Source: Actinomycetota bacterium (GTDB lineage: Bacteria > Actinomycetota > UBA4738 > HRBIN12). From it: a stretch of DNA of 64,000 nucleotides. Where the stretch lies: assembly GCA_040881665.1 (NCBI GenBank), contig JBBECT010000004.1:754303-818302 (forward strand), written 5' to 3'. Positions 9,049 to 17,611 of the stretch are shown here, piece by piece; the stretch's first letter is position 1, and each line of letters starts with the position of its first letter. Below the pieces are notes generated by a model. That model saw only the letters and a list, made by a program, of their open reading frames with translations. It did no database searches and was not told the origin of the DNA. The position numbers and the translations under genes were made by a program.

Positions 9049-9474
9049 TCAGGCGACGAACGCGCTGATCTCGGCCGTGTGCTCGTCGTAATGGTCGAAC
9101 GTGTCGTCCCGGAACCATTCGACGGCGGTGTCGCCGGGATCGGGCGACGACGAGAAGGCGGCCCGCACTCGTGCGTGCCCCTGCTCCGCGCGCCCGACAA
9201 CCTCGTCCCAGCTCATGCCGCGACCCGTGGCGAGGATCTCCGCCTCCTCGAGCTCTGAGTCCGCCGGCTCCAGGTCGGTGTCACCGGCCCGGTCCCGTTC
9301 GATCACGTCGGCGGCGTAGCCCGCCCAGTAGCCGACGTGCCACACCAGATCGTGGACGGTCCAGCCCGGGACGACACCCTCGACATCCCGGCGGTCGGCG
9401 GGGACGGCGCGAACGATCTCCGCGAACCGCCGCCACGCCTCGTCCTCGCGTCCCAGCATCTCCTCACGGTCCAT
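9049..9474 (-). CDS. DinB / mycothiol-dependent maleylpyruvate isomerase family protein
   Basis: A 141-residue four-helix protein. It has the family pattern W-x-V-x-D-L-x-x-H at WTVHDLVWHVGYW (near residue 40) and a second metal-site motif DHYDEHTAEI near the C-terminus, giving the His triad of DinB/MDMPI proteins. These use thiols such as mycothiol or act on unknown substrates, and mycothiol fits an actinobacterium. The ATG at 9474 is preferred over the TTG one codon earlier because GGAGGAG lies six bases before it. The C-terminus ends soon after the last helix, and the transposase remnant continues in the same frame straight after the stop, so this gene's 3' end may have been the insertion point. 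Confidence 0.75.
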   Translation of the reverse strand: MDREEMLGREDEAWRRFAEIVRAVPADRRDVEGVVPGWTVHDLVWHVGYWAGYAADVIERDRAGDTDLEPADSELEEAEILATGRGMSWDEVVGRAEQGHARVRAAFSSSPDPGDTAVEWFRDDTFDHYDEHTAEISAFVA

Positions 9475-9553
9475 CAATCACTCCTCCGCGCTCGCGAACC
9501 CCGGGAGGATACCGGTTGACGGCTCGGTCAGCGACGGCCGGATCGACGGGCAC

Positions 9554-9985
9554 TCAGCGCTCTCTCTCCGGCAGCATCGAAGTTTCGGCCACGGATCGTC
9601 GTCCGCCACTCAATCCAGGAGGGGAAGGGGAAGGTCGCCGCAAGAGGAGGTAGCGCCCCAACCTGATCACCTTCGTGTCCTCCTCGGCCGAAGCGTCGCG
9701 ACGTTCCGGTGGATCGAGTACCAGCGATGAGGGAACTCCCTGCTTGAACGCCTTTTGGGCGTCCGGTGGATCGGCGGACAGGAACAGGTCGCACCTGAAG
9801 GCGCGGAGGTACCCCGCTCGGGTACGGCACGCCGAGATCCGGCGGAGCGATTCGGGTGGGACGTGACCCGACGCCTGCAGTAGGTTGTGTCGAACATGCG
9901 ATGTGTCCATCCTCGCGGCAACGAGTTCGGGGCGGCTGCGATGGCGTGGCTCGGTGAAGTGCGCAGCCACATCTGGCCCCGTCAT
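9554..9985 (-). CDS. Doubtful small open frame
   Basis: The 520-base gap between the DinB-like gene and the secreted protein at 10001 contains one open frame of 143 codons that looks somewhat protein-like in its middle (CDLFLSADPPDAQKAFKQG, then a basic tail). It has no clear ribosome site, no recognisable domain, and an ATG only 15 bases from the divergent gene. It may be a decayed gene or chance. I see nothing else in this gap. Confidence 0.2.
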   Translation of the reverse strand: MTGPDVAAHFTEPRHRSRPELVAARMDTSHVRHNLLQASGHVPPESLRRISACRTRAGYLRAFRCDLFLSADPPDAQKAFKQGVPSSLVLDPPERRDASAEEDTKVIRLGRYLLLRRPSPSPPGLSGGRRSVAETSMLPERER

Positions 9986-10000
9986 GGAAGGGAGTAGGCG

Positions 10001-10537
10001 ATGAAGGCGACTCGCTCCGTCCGAGTTGGCTTGGTGGTGTTCTCACTCTTGCTCTGGGTACCGGGAACGGTTTCTGCCGCTCCGAACGGGGGCTCGGGAG
10101 ATGCGACCTCGATGTCGGTGACCTGTGTCGATTGGTTCCTGGGCGGTGGGCATCAGGATCACATCCACGTGGAGCTCCATGTCGAGGATGAGGCGGGCAA
10201 CGGGGTTATCGGGGCCACGGTGACGTTCGCGAACTCCTACGACCGCCACGATGGAGCGGAGCCCTACGTCTATCAGATGCCCACGTCGACAACGACGAAG
10301 AGCGACGGCAAGAACCACGGCGCCGGATGCGCGGATCCCAGTGGCACCGGGGTGACCAGCTGGTTCTGCTGCATAGGCGCAGGCAAACACGATGGCGAAA
10401 CCCCGGGCAAGCGAGCGTGCCCTGCCGGCTTCTACAGCACGCACGTGCTCAGTGTGACGCCGCCCGAAGGTTCGAATCTCATCTGGGATGGTGTGACGCC
10501 ACCGAACGGTAGAGAGTTTCTCCCGAGTCACGCGTAG
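10001..10537 (+). CDS. Secreted protein of unknown function
   Basis: A 178-residue protein starting at an ATG with GGAAGGGAG eight bases upstream. Residues 1–27 are a signal peptide ending VSAAP. The mature part begins with a Gly/Ser stretch, then [19 protein letters not shown], the usual look of an immunoglobulin-like or bacterial Ig-fold strand pair (VxVxDxxGxPVxGAxV). It is followed by a Cys-rich second half (six Cys) with WFCCIGAG. It is probably extracellular. I cannot name a family. Base composition is lower in GC than in the core genes. It stands alone between the doubtful frame and an ABC transporter remnant. Confidence 0.7.
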   Translation: MKATRSVRVGLVVFSLLLWVPGTVSAAPNGGSGDATSMSVTCVDWFLGGGHQDHIHVELHVEDEAGNGVIGATVTFANSYDRHDGAEPYVYQMPTSTTTKSDGKNHGAGCADPSGTGVTSWFCCIGAGKHDGETPGKRACPAGFYSTHVLSVTPPEGSNLIWDGVTPPNGREFLPSHA

Positions 10538-10739
10538 CGCAACTCGGGAGGTCACTCATTGGCTGTATCGCGCAGGCCTTAGTGGTAGGCGTCCGGACGC
10601 GGAGGAAAGCGCCAGTCGGTCCAAGTTCCGCATCGACGCATCGACGAGGACCTTGGCTCCGAAGCCCGGTATTGGCCGCTGGGACCCGAGCGCGGGCCGT
10701 CGTGTCGGCGATGCCCTTCGCCGTTCTCACAAGCGGGGG

Positions 10740-11195
10740 GCGAGCACGCACAAGCTGAACGTGAACACGGTGTTCCAGAACTACGCGCTCTTCCCGCACC
10801 TCTCGGTCGAGAAGAACGTCGCGTTCGGGCTGAAATACCGCGACGTCTCGAAGGCCGAACAGAGCGAGCGCGTCGGCCACGCGCTCGAGCTCGTGCGCCT
10901 GACCGGGGTTCGAGGCGCGGCGCCCGAACCAGCTTTCCGGCGGGCAGCAGCAGCGCGTCGCGCTCGCCCGTGCGCTGATGCTCCATCCCGCGGTGCGCTC
11001 CTGCTCGACGAAACTCCTCGGCGCCCTCGACGCGAAGCTGCGCAAGGCCCCCAAATCGAGCCGAAGACGATTCAGGAGGAGGTCGGCATCAACGTTCATC
11101 TACGTGCCGCACGACCAGGAAGAAGCGCTGACGATTTCGGACCGCATTGCGGTGATGTCGAACGGCTCCATCGAGCAGGTCGGCCCACCGCGAAC
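10740..11195 (+). pseudogene. PotA/UgpC-type ABC transporter ATPase, broken fragment
   Basis: The stretch encodes the middle and end of an importer ATPase in several frames. The Q-loop region [20 protein letters not shown] is in one frame; the signature [18 protein letters not shown] and the Walker B area LLLDE are in others; then [10 protein letters not shown] and an H-loop-like [17 protein letters not shown] (here PHDQEEAL). Walker A is absent and at least three frameshifts separate these blocks, so no working protein can be made. The family (spermidine/putrescine or sugar import) follows from the [15 protein letters not shown] style. It sits next to a permease remnant. Confidence 0.85.
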
Positions 11196-11204
11196 ATCGC
11201 GGTT

Positions 11205-11362
11205 CAGATCTCGAACCGCGCGAAGTCCTCGACCGCCAGCGTCTGCCGCCTTCCGGCCGCTGGATAAAGACCCGCTGCACGAGGATCGCCATCGTGATTG
11301 CTAGGAGGGACGCGGAGAGCATGATCGTCGCGACCGCGCTGAGGCTCGGGTTGCCGTCGAAC
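11205..11362 (-). pseudogene. ABC transporter permease, C-terminal fragment (PotC-like)
   Basis: On the minus strand, reading from 11362, the frame gives DGNPSLSAVATIMLSASLLA followed by [14 protein letters not shown]. This is the last transmembrane helix and tail of a PotC/PotI-type binding-protein-dependent permease (xPxINAxSTxxLxxSLLL). Nothing upstream encodes the rest of the permease. The frame runs on into non-homologous sequence. It is opposite in strand to the ATPase remnant, so the ancestral transporter operon was both deleted and rearranged. Confidence 0.6.
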
Positions 11363-11423
11363 TAGCCGCTCCCCATGCGTTCTTGGCAACGGAACGCCCA
11401 CCGTCGATCGATCGGAGGAACAG

Positions 11424-12533
11424 ATGAGAAGCATGAAGGCAGCCATCTTCGATGCACCGGGGCGCCAGCTCGCGATCGAACACCTCGAGATCGATCAGCC
11501 TCACGCGGGCGAGATTCTCGTCAAGTTGGCGGCTAGCGGCGTGTGCCACAGCGACTACCACGTCGTGCTCGGCGAATGGGCATCGCCGACGCCGATCGTC
11601 CTTGGTCATGAAGGCGCCGGCATGGTAGAGGCGGTCGGTGACGGCGTGACCGGTGTCGTCCCCGGGGACCACGTGATCCTTTCGTGGACGCCTTACTGCG
11701 GACGATGTTCCTACTGTTTGCGTGGACGACCTAGCCTCTGTGAAGTCGCGGCAAAAACAACTTACGAAAGCGTGCTCTTCGACGGAACCACGCGCATCCG
11801 CCGCGGCGAAGAGAACGTCCACGCCTACCTCTCGGTTGGTTCGTTCGCAGAGTACGCCGTCGTTCCTGAGACGGGCTCGGTCGTGATCGCGAAGGATGTA
11901 CCACTCGACCTAGCTTCGATCGTTGGCTGTGCGGTCACCACGGGGATCGGAGCGGCGATCAACACCGCCTCGGTGGAACCGGGAAGCAGCGTTGTGGTGA
12001 TCGGTTGTGGCGGCGTCGGGCTCTCTATCGTCATGGGTGCTGCCCTCGTCTCCGCTCATCCGATCATCGCGGTGGACGTCGTCGACTCGAAGCTCGCGCT
12101 TGCGGAGCGGGTCGGTGCGACCGAAGTGGTGAACAGCCGCCGTCAGGACATGTCGGACGTCGTGCGTCAGCTGACCCACGGGCGGGGTGTCGATTACGCC
12201 TTCGAAGCGATCGGTCTCGCATCGACGATCGAATCGGCGTACGAGGCGCTGGCGCCCGGTGGAACAGCCGTCGTCGTCGGGCAGGCGGCAGAAGGGGTCA
12301 AGGCATCGTTCGATCCGCAAGTCATGTCGGATAGGGAGAAGCGCTTGATCGGCTGCAATTACGGCTCGGCACGGCCGCCGCTCGATTTCCAGCGGATCAT
12401 CGACTTGTCCATGGCTGGCAAGATCGACCTCGAGGCGCTCGTCAGCCAGCGGATCGGCTTAGAAGAGGTCAACGACGCTTTCGCTGCGATGGGGCGCGGT
12501 GAGGTCGCTCGCAGCATCATCTGCTACAGCTAA
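11424..12533 (+). CDS. Zinc-dependent alcohol dehydrogenase
   Basis: A 369-residue medium-chain dehydrogenase with a cytosolic NAD-dependent fold. Catalytic zinc ligands are Cys41 (GVCHSDYH) and the His62-Glu63 pair (GHEGAG). Structural zinc ligands are Cys92, Cys95, Cys98 and Cys106. The Rossmann motif is VIGCGGVGLS near residue 195, with an acidic residue (VDVVDSK) fitting NAD. Its length is normal for the class that includes S-(hydroxymethyl)mycothiol/glutathione-type and aryl-alcohol dehydrogenases; the substrate is unknown. The ATG follows CGGAGGAAC. The gene is intact although its neighbours on both sides are broken (ABC relics upstream, an aldehyde dehydrogenase tail downstream). An alcohol–aldehyde oxidation pair may once have worked here. 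Confidence 0.9.
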   Translation: MRSMKAAIFDAPGRQLAIEHLEIDQPHAGEILVKLAASGVCHSDYHVVLGEWASPTPIVLGHEGAGMVEAVGDGVTGVVPGDHVILSWTPYCGRCSYCLRGRPSLCEVAAKTTYESVLFDGTTRIRRGEENVHAYLSVGSFAEYAVVPETGSVVIAKDVPLDLASIVGCAVTTGIGAAINTASVEPGSSVVVIGCGGVGLSIVMGAALVSAHPIIAVDVVDSKLALAERVGATEVVNSRRQDMSDVVRQLTHGRGVDYAFEAIGLASTIESAYEALAPGGTAVVVGQAAEGVKASFDPQVMSDREKRLIGCNYGSARPPLDFQRIIDLSMAGKIDLEALVSQRIGLEEVNDAFAAMGRGEVARSIICYS

Positions 12534-12863
12534 ATCGACAACGGCGCAGGCATCGCACGCGAGGAGATCTTCGGGCCCGTGATGTCGGTGATCCCGTTCG
12601 AGACGCCGGACGACGTGCTCGCGATGTCGAACGACAACGACTACGGCCTCGCGGCGGCGATCTGGACGAACGACATCAAGAAGACGATGCGCACCGCGCA
12701 GGCGATCCGCACCGGCATCGTGTGGATCAACGACACGCAGCCCGCGCCGACCGAGATGCCGTGGGGCGGCTACAAGCAATCGGGGGTCGGACGCGAGCTC
12801 GGCAAGCACGGCTCGATGACTACCTCGAGGAGAAGGCCGTCTACCCTGAACCTCGCGGACTGA
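12534..12863 (+). pseudogene. Aldehyde dehydrogenase (betaine-aldehyde type), C-terminal fragment
   Basis: Directly after the alcohol dehydrogenase stop, one frame encodes AREEIFGPVMSVIPFE, then YGLAAAIWTND and MPWGGYKQSGVGRELGKHG. This is the last ~110 residues of an aldehyde dehydrogenase of the betaine-aldehyde/gamma-aminobutyraldehyde type. The catalytic Cys and the cofactor domain are missing. A one-base change near 12815 shifts the frame, and the true ending LDDYLEEKAVY is read in the next frame. It has no start codon context and is not functional. Confidence 0.88.
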
Positions 12864-12925
12864 CCGATGTAGAGACGCCTTCGGTGGGGCACCTTCGGGT
12901 GTCCCACCCGAAGGAGCACCGCCGC

Positions 12926-14557
12926 CTACCTCCGCTCGATCGCCTTGTCCCTCAGGATCTCGCGGACGCAATGGTGGCCAGGAAGCCCGGTCACGCCGCC
13001 GCCAGCGTGGGTCGCGCTCGACGCCTGATAGAGGCCGCGGATCGGGGTGCGGTAGTCGGCGTATCCGACGGCCGGCCGCATGTGGAACAGCTGATCGACG
13101 CTGAGCTCCCCGTGGAAGATGTTCCCGCCGATCAGATCCCAGCCCTCCTGCATCTGCTTCGGGCCGATCACCTGCTTCGCGAGCACCGAGCTGCGGAACC
13201 CCGGCGCCACGGCCTCCATGTGGTCGATCAACCGGTCCGCGTAGGCGTCGAGGTCGGCGGCATGGTCGTCCTCGTCGTCGGCCCAGTCGGCGGGCACCCA
13301 CTGCGTGAACATCGACATGGTGTGGATGCCTTCGGGCGCCAAGGTCGTGTCTTTCACCGTCGGGATCTCGGTATCGCTGAAGGGAAGCGTCGACGCCGTG
13401 CCCGCACGCGCCTCCTGGTAGGCCATCTCGAGCTGATCGATGTCGTCGAGCAGCTCGATCGCGCCGCCGTGGATCTCCGGGTCATAGTCGGGATCGGCCG
13501 TGAACGTCGGCAAGCGGTCGATCGCGAGGTTCACCTTCGCGGTGCCGCTGCGGGTCTTCAAGTGCTCGATGTCGTGAACGAAGTCGCTCGGGAGCTCCTC
13601 GCGGTCGAGCTGCTGCAGGAACGTGATCTTCGGGTGGCACGCGGTGACCACGACCGGCGCGTGCAGCTCCTCGCCGCCGTCGAGGACGACTCCCGTGACG
13701 CGACCGCCGGATGTCGAGATGCGCGCGACCGGGGCGTTGACTCGGACCTCGGCACCGAAGAACCTCGCGGACCCCTCGCACGCCGCCGCCACGGCGCCCA
13801 TTCCGCCTTCCATGAAACCCCAGATGCCGGCCTGCCCGGAGCCGATGTCGCCGCCTGAGTTATGCATCAGAACGTACGCGGTCCCGGGCGCGTCGGGACC
13901 GGCCCACGTGCCCATGATGCCGTTCACGCCCATGAATCCCTTCATCTGCGGCGTCTCGAACCACCGCTCGAGGAGATCCGTCACGCTCATCGTGAACAAC
14001 CGGGTGACGTCGGCGACGGTCCGCTCGTCGACGTGCTTGCGGAGCTTCGAGCCGAGCTTGCCGAGGTCCCACAGGTCGCGCGGCCTCTTCGACCCGACGT
14101 GCGGCGGCGTCTCCATCAGCAGCGGCCACAGGATGTTCGAGATCCGCGAGATCCAGTCGAAGAACTCGAAGTACGCGTCGGCGTCGCGTTTCGAAAGCTT
14201 CGTGATCGAGTCACGCGTCGTCTGCTCGTTCTCGGACTGGATGATCGAGCCGCCGTCGCGCATCGGCATGTACCCGTGACCGAGCGGGAGAAGCTTGAAC
14301 CCGAACCGCTCGAGCTGGAGGTCCCGTCGGACCGACGGCGGCATCAGCGCCATCGTGTGGCTGAGCGTGTTCACCTTGACGCCCGGAAGCTCGTCTGGCC
14401 ACGGCTCGCTCGTGTCGGCCGCTCCTCCCGTCTTGAGGCGCTTCTCGAGCACGATGGTCCTCGCCCCATGCTTTGCGAGGTACGCGGCGGCGACGAGCCC
14501 GTTGTGCCCTCCGCCAACGACGATCGCGTCGTACCGGTTCGTTTGCAGCTCATGCAT
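12926..14557 (-). CDS. CrtI/PYROXD2-like FAD-dependent oxidoreductase (paralogue 1)
   Basis: A 543-residue flavoprotein. The dinucleotide motif VVGGGHNGLVAAAYLAKHGA is at residues 13–32, followed by a TGGAADT motif, and the C-terminal FAD motif includes LYQASSATHAGGGVTGLPG, as in phytoene-desaturase and PYROXD2-like oxidoreductases. Family members catalyse desaturation or oxidation of non-polar or unknown substrates; there are no carotenoid genes nearby, so carotenoid synthesis is not implied. The ATG at 14557 is chosen because GGAGAG lies just upstream and the flavin motif begins soon after. A closely related paralogue lies at 15461 in the opposite direction, with an Lrp regulator between them. 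Confidence 0.88.
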   Translation of the reverse strand: MHELQTNRYDAIVVGGGHNGLVAAAYLAKHGARTIVLEKRLKTGGAADTSEPWPDELPGVKVNTLSHTMALMPPSVRRDLQLERFGFKLLPLGHGYMPMRDGGSIIQSENEQTTRDSITKLSKRDADAYFEFFDWISRISNILWPLLMETPPHVGSKRPRDLWDLGKLGSKLRKHVDERTVADVTRLFTMSVTDLLERWFETPQMKGFMGVNGIMGTWAGPDAPGTAYVLMHNSGGDIGSGQAGIWGFMEGGMGAVAAACEGSARFFGAEVRVNAPVARISTSGGRVTGVVLDGGEELHAPVVVTACHPKITFLQQLDREELPSDFVHDIEHLKTRSGTAKVNLAIDRLPTFTADPDYDPEIHGGAIELLDDIDQLEMAYQEARAGTASTLPFSDTEIPTVKDTTLAPEGIHTMSMFTQWVPADWADDEDDHAADLDAYADRLIDHMEAVAPGFRSSVLAKQVIGPKQMQEGWDLIGGNIFHGELSVDQLFHMRPAVGYADYRTPIRGLYQASSATHAGGGVTGLPGHHCVREILRDKAIERR

Positions 14558-14840
14558 CGTCGACTCTCCGTTGGCGCGAGACCAGCGTGCAGAGTACACC
14601 GGACGGGCTGGCCAGACGGCGGCACGATGGCGTCGCATACCGGCGCCGCCATCGCTCGCGGTCGCGAAGACCCCCGAACGACGTCAAGGGCAGCCATCTC
14701 GTATCCGGCATGCGCTTCCCCTCACCGTCGTCGTTCCTGTCGAAGTCGGCACCATTTTGGCGAGCAGCGGCTCCGGTGGGCCTGAACACGCTCGCGACAA
14801 CTGAGCGTCGGCGGACGCGCCGCGGCGCCACGGCGATGAC

Positions 14841-15308
14841 TCACGGGCTGGGTGTCTGGGCGAACCGACTGAAGCGGAAATCTTCCTTCTCGACGCGCAG
14901 CACGATGAAGGTGTCGATGTGGGTGATTCCGGGGATGGCACGGACATCGTCGAGCATCCTCATCAGGTCCTCGTTGTCGCGGCATATGACTTCAGCCATG
15001 AGGTCGTATCCCCCCGTGGTGCGCGAAAGGAAGACGACCTGCTGCTGGCACGCGAGTCGTTCGACGGCCTTCCCCAGCGAGGGACCCTGGATCCGTAGTC
15101 CCATGTTCAGGTACAGCAGCCCGAGCGAGTTTGGGTCGACGTCCACGACGAATTTCAAGCCGAAGCGTCTGGTCAGTCGTCGGACTCTGGCACGAACCGT
15201 CGTATCCGATACGCCCAGCCGCTCGGCGATCTTGATGAACGGCATCCGTCCGTCGACCTGAAGTAGGTCGACGATCCGGATATCGAGCTCATCGAACGGG
15301 CGTCTCAT
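14841..15308 (-). CDS. Lrp/AsnC-family transcriptional regulator
   Basis: A 155-residue one-domain-pair regulator. An N-terminal winged helix has LDIRIVDLLQVDGRMPFIKI and a recognition helix VSDTTVRARVRRL (residues 7–45). A C-terminal RAM/AsnC effector domain (about 70–150) has GGYDLMAEVICRDNEDL. Members bind amino acids or related ligands and usually control neighbouring catabolic genes. It is placed between the two paralogous oxidoreductases and is divergent from the one at 15461, across a 150-base promoter region, so it probably controls one or both. The 280-base gap on its 3' side, up to 14557, holds no gene that I can see. Confidence 0.9.
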   Translation of the reverse strand: MRRPFDELDIRIVDLLQVDGRMPFIKIAERLGVSDTTVRARVRRLTRRFGLKFVVDVDPNSLGLLYLNMGLRIQGPSLGKAVERLACQQQVVFLSRTTGGYDLMAEVICRDNEDLMRMLDDVRAIPGITHIDTFIVLRVEKEDFRFSRFAQTPSP

Positions 15309-15460
15309 CCTCGCATCTTCGCAGTCGTGAGGGCTGCTGTCGTCGATATCCGAACCAAAAGGGGGCTTCGGTCCCCGGGTTCGGACTCCAGGCTAACGTA
15401 CTGTGTCGCGACTAGCTACTGCTCCGCCCACCAACTCCGGAGACAAGAGGGACACGGTTG

Positions 15461-17098
15461 ATGAAGGCTGATAGCTACGATGTCATCGTCGTCGGGGGGG
15501 GTCACAACGGGCTCGTCGCTGCTGCGTACCTCGCCAAGATGGGGGCGAGGGTTCTGGTGCTCGAGTCCCGGCACAAGACGGGTGGTGCCGCCGACACGTC
15601 TTCACCCTTCCCTGAGCACCCCGACGTGAAGGTCACGACCCTGTCCTACGTGATGAGTCTCATGCCGCAGACGCTCGTCCGCGACCTGCGTCTGGAAGCG
15701 TTCGGCTACGAGGTCGTGCCCATGGCAGGCTCCTACGCTCCGCAACCGGGTTCGGGCGGTATCCGCGATGACCAAGGGAAGCGCGACCGGTTCCGCGAAA
15801 CCTTATCCTGCTTCTCGAAGGCTGACGTGGGCGCCTACGAAGACTGGTCGGCCTGGCTCGAACGTAGTGCGTCCTTCCTCGGCCCGATCTTGATGGAAAC
15901 ACCGCCGGATCTGGGATCGGTCACCCTCGGAGATCTCGCGGAACAGGTGCGCTTCGCGCTTCGGCATCGTTCCGGCATGAGCTCCCGCCTCGCGGCCGAC
16001 ATCACCAAGCTGTTCACGATGAGCGCTGCGGACCTGCTCGACGAGTGGTTCGAGTCGTCGGAGCTCAAGGCCCTCATTGCCACCGGCGGCATCATCGGAA
16101 CATGGGCCGGACCGGAGGAACCGGGAACGGCCTATGTTTTGATGCATCACGCCGTCGGGGACCTCGGCGACGGCACACTCTCTGAGTGGGGATACCCCAT
16201 CGGCGGCATGGGCGCCGTGACCGGCGCGTTGCGGGCGAGCGCAGAGTCCTTCGGCGCCGAGATCCGAGTCGATAGTCCGGTCGAACGCATCGTGGTCGAG
16301 GGCGGCGCGGTGCGCGGCGCGGTGACCCGGGCAGGCGAGGAATACCGAGCAACGTTGGTCATCTCGGCCTGTCACCCGAAGATCACGTTCTTGAAGCAGA
16401 TCGACCGCGAGGAGCTGCCCGGCGAGTTCGTTCGTGACATCGAGAACTGGAAGACGCGGAGCGGGACCGTCAAGATCAACCTGGCGCTGTCGCACATGCC
16501 TGCCTTCCGCGACGACCCGGACGGTGAGGATCCGGAGATCGCCGGCTCCTCGATCATGGTCGCACCCAACATCCGGTACCTCGAGAAGGCGTTCGAGGAG
16601 GCGCGCGATGGCAGGGCCTCCACCGCGCCGTTCTCGGAGACCTGCATCCCGAGTTACTACGACCCAACGCTCGCGCCCGAAGGCATGCACGTGATGTCGA
16701 TGTTCACGCAGTGGGTGCCTCATGAGTGGGCGCAGGACCGCAACCAAGACGAGCTCGAGGCGTATGCGGACCGGCTGGTTGATATCCACGACGACTTCAT
16801 GCCGGGCTTCAAGGACACGATCGTGGGCCGCCAGGTCATCGGGTCGTGGCAGATGGAGAACGAATGGGGCCTCATCGGAGGCAACATCTTCCACGGCGAG
16901 CTGTCGACGAACCAGCTGTTCCACATGCGGCCCGCGGTGGGCTACGCGGACTACCGCACGCCGATCCACGGGCTCTATCAGGCATCCTCGGGCACGCACG
17001 CAGGCGGTGGCGTGACCGGGCTGCCCGGCCATCACGTCGTCCGCGAGATCGTCAAGGATCGCAAGCGGAACCGGTTCCGGCGGCGAGGCTCGGGTTGA
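15461..17098 (+). CDS. CrtI/PYROXD2-like FAD-dependent oxidoreductase (paralogue 2)
   Basis: A 545-residue flavoprotein with the same layout as the gene at 12926: VVGGGHNGLVAAAYLAKMGA at the N-terminus, TGGAADTSSPFPEHP, a long shared block ACHPKITFLKQIDREELP, and a C-terminal FAD motif near LYQASSGTHAGGGVTGLPG. The two proteins appear well over half identical by eye, so they arose by duplication. The ATG at 15461 is preferred to the TTG one codon earlier. It leads a probable operon with a VOC protein and a GcvT-like protein (gaps about 57 and 75 bases), suggesting oxidation of a small amine or methylated compound. That role is inference. Confidence 0.88.
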   Translation: MKADSYDVIVVGGGHNGLVAAAYLAKMGARVLVLESRHKTGGAADTSSPFPEHPDVKVTTLSYVMSLMPQTLVRDLRLEAFGYEVVPMAGSYAPQPGSGGIRDDQGKRDRFRETLSCFSKADVGAYEDWSAWLERSASFLGPILMETPPDLGSVTLGDLAEQVRFALRHRSGMSSRLAADITKLFTMSAADLLDEWFESSELKALIATGGIIGTWAGPEEPGTAYVLMHHAVGDLGDGTLSEWGYPIGGMGAVTGALRASAESFGAEIRVDSPVERIVVEGGAVRGAVTRAGEEYRATLVISACHPKITFLKQIDREELPGEFVRDIENWKTRSGTVKINLALSHMPAFRDDPDGEDPEIAGSSIMVAPNIRYLEKAFEEARDGRASTAPFSETCIPSYYDPTLAPEGMHVMSMFTQWVPHEWAQDRNQDELEAYADRLVDIHDDFMPGFKDTIVGRQVIGSWQMENEWGLIGGNIFHGELSTNQLFHMRPAVGYADYRTPIHGLYQASSGTHAGGGVTGLPGHHVVREIVKDRKRNRFRRRGSG

Positions 17099-17155
17099 AT
17101 CAAGGGCCACGGCGCCGGGTGATGGCTCGAAAAGGGAGCAGGCGAGCGGCAGAAG

Positions 17156-17536
17156 ATGGCGAACGAGGGACAGAAAGCCGCTCGACTCGACTCGGTGACG
17201 ATCGACTGTCATGACCCCGAGCGCCTCGCGAGTTTTTGGGCTTCGATCTTCGGAGCCGTGGAACAGTGGCGCGGCGGCGATCCGGTGCAATACGTGGATC
17301 TGGGTGAGACCGAAGGATCTCCGGTGCTTCGATTCCAGCGGGTGCCTGAGCGGAAGACAGTCAAGAACAGGATCCATCTCGACCTGCACGTGGACGACAT
17401 CGAGGAGGCGTGCGGGCAGATCATCGCGTTGGGTGGTGCGAGAGTGGCGCAAAACGACCTCAACGAATACGACGTCGCATTCAGGGTGATGCTCGACCCT
17501 GAGAGCAACGAGTTCTGCTTGATATCCGAAGGGTAG
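17156..17536 (+). CDS. VOC (glyoxalase/bleomycin-resistance fold) protein
   Basis: A 126-residue single VOC module pair: VTIDCHDPERLASFWASIFG at the start, then VQYVDLGE, IHLDLHVDDIEEA and a closing strand LDPESNEFCL. The His/Glu metal positions (CHDPE, HLDLHV, NEFCL) fit a metal-binding member, in the style of glyoxalase-like domain PF18029 common in actinobacteria. Function is unknown. It lies between the second CrtI-like oxidoreductase and the GcvT-like gene in the same direction, so it may handle an intermediate of that pathway. The ATG has GGGAGCAGGCG upstream. Confidence 0.82.
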   Translation: MANEGQKAARLDSVTIDCHDPERLASFWASIFGAVEQWRGGDPVQYVDLGETEGSPVLRFQRVPERKTVKNRIHLDLHVDDIEEACGQIIALGGARVAQNDLNEYDVAFRVMLDPESNEFCLISEG

Positions 17537-17611
17537 ATCCGTGAACGCGCCGAGGAACGGCGCGACCAGGCCTGGACTCGCTCCCGATGGATGAGAGATG
17601 GGGAGAACCAA

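Noticed and set aside
10479-11099. Minus-strand open frame covering the ABC ATPase remnant
   Set aside because: Shadow frame; the plus strand carries recognisable ATPase motifs, though broken.
12926-17098. Carotenoid biosynthesis cluster, from the CrtI-like proteins
   Set aside because: There is no phytoene synthase, cyclase or isoprenoid gene nearby, and the proteins look closer to PYROXD2-like oxidoreductases.
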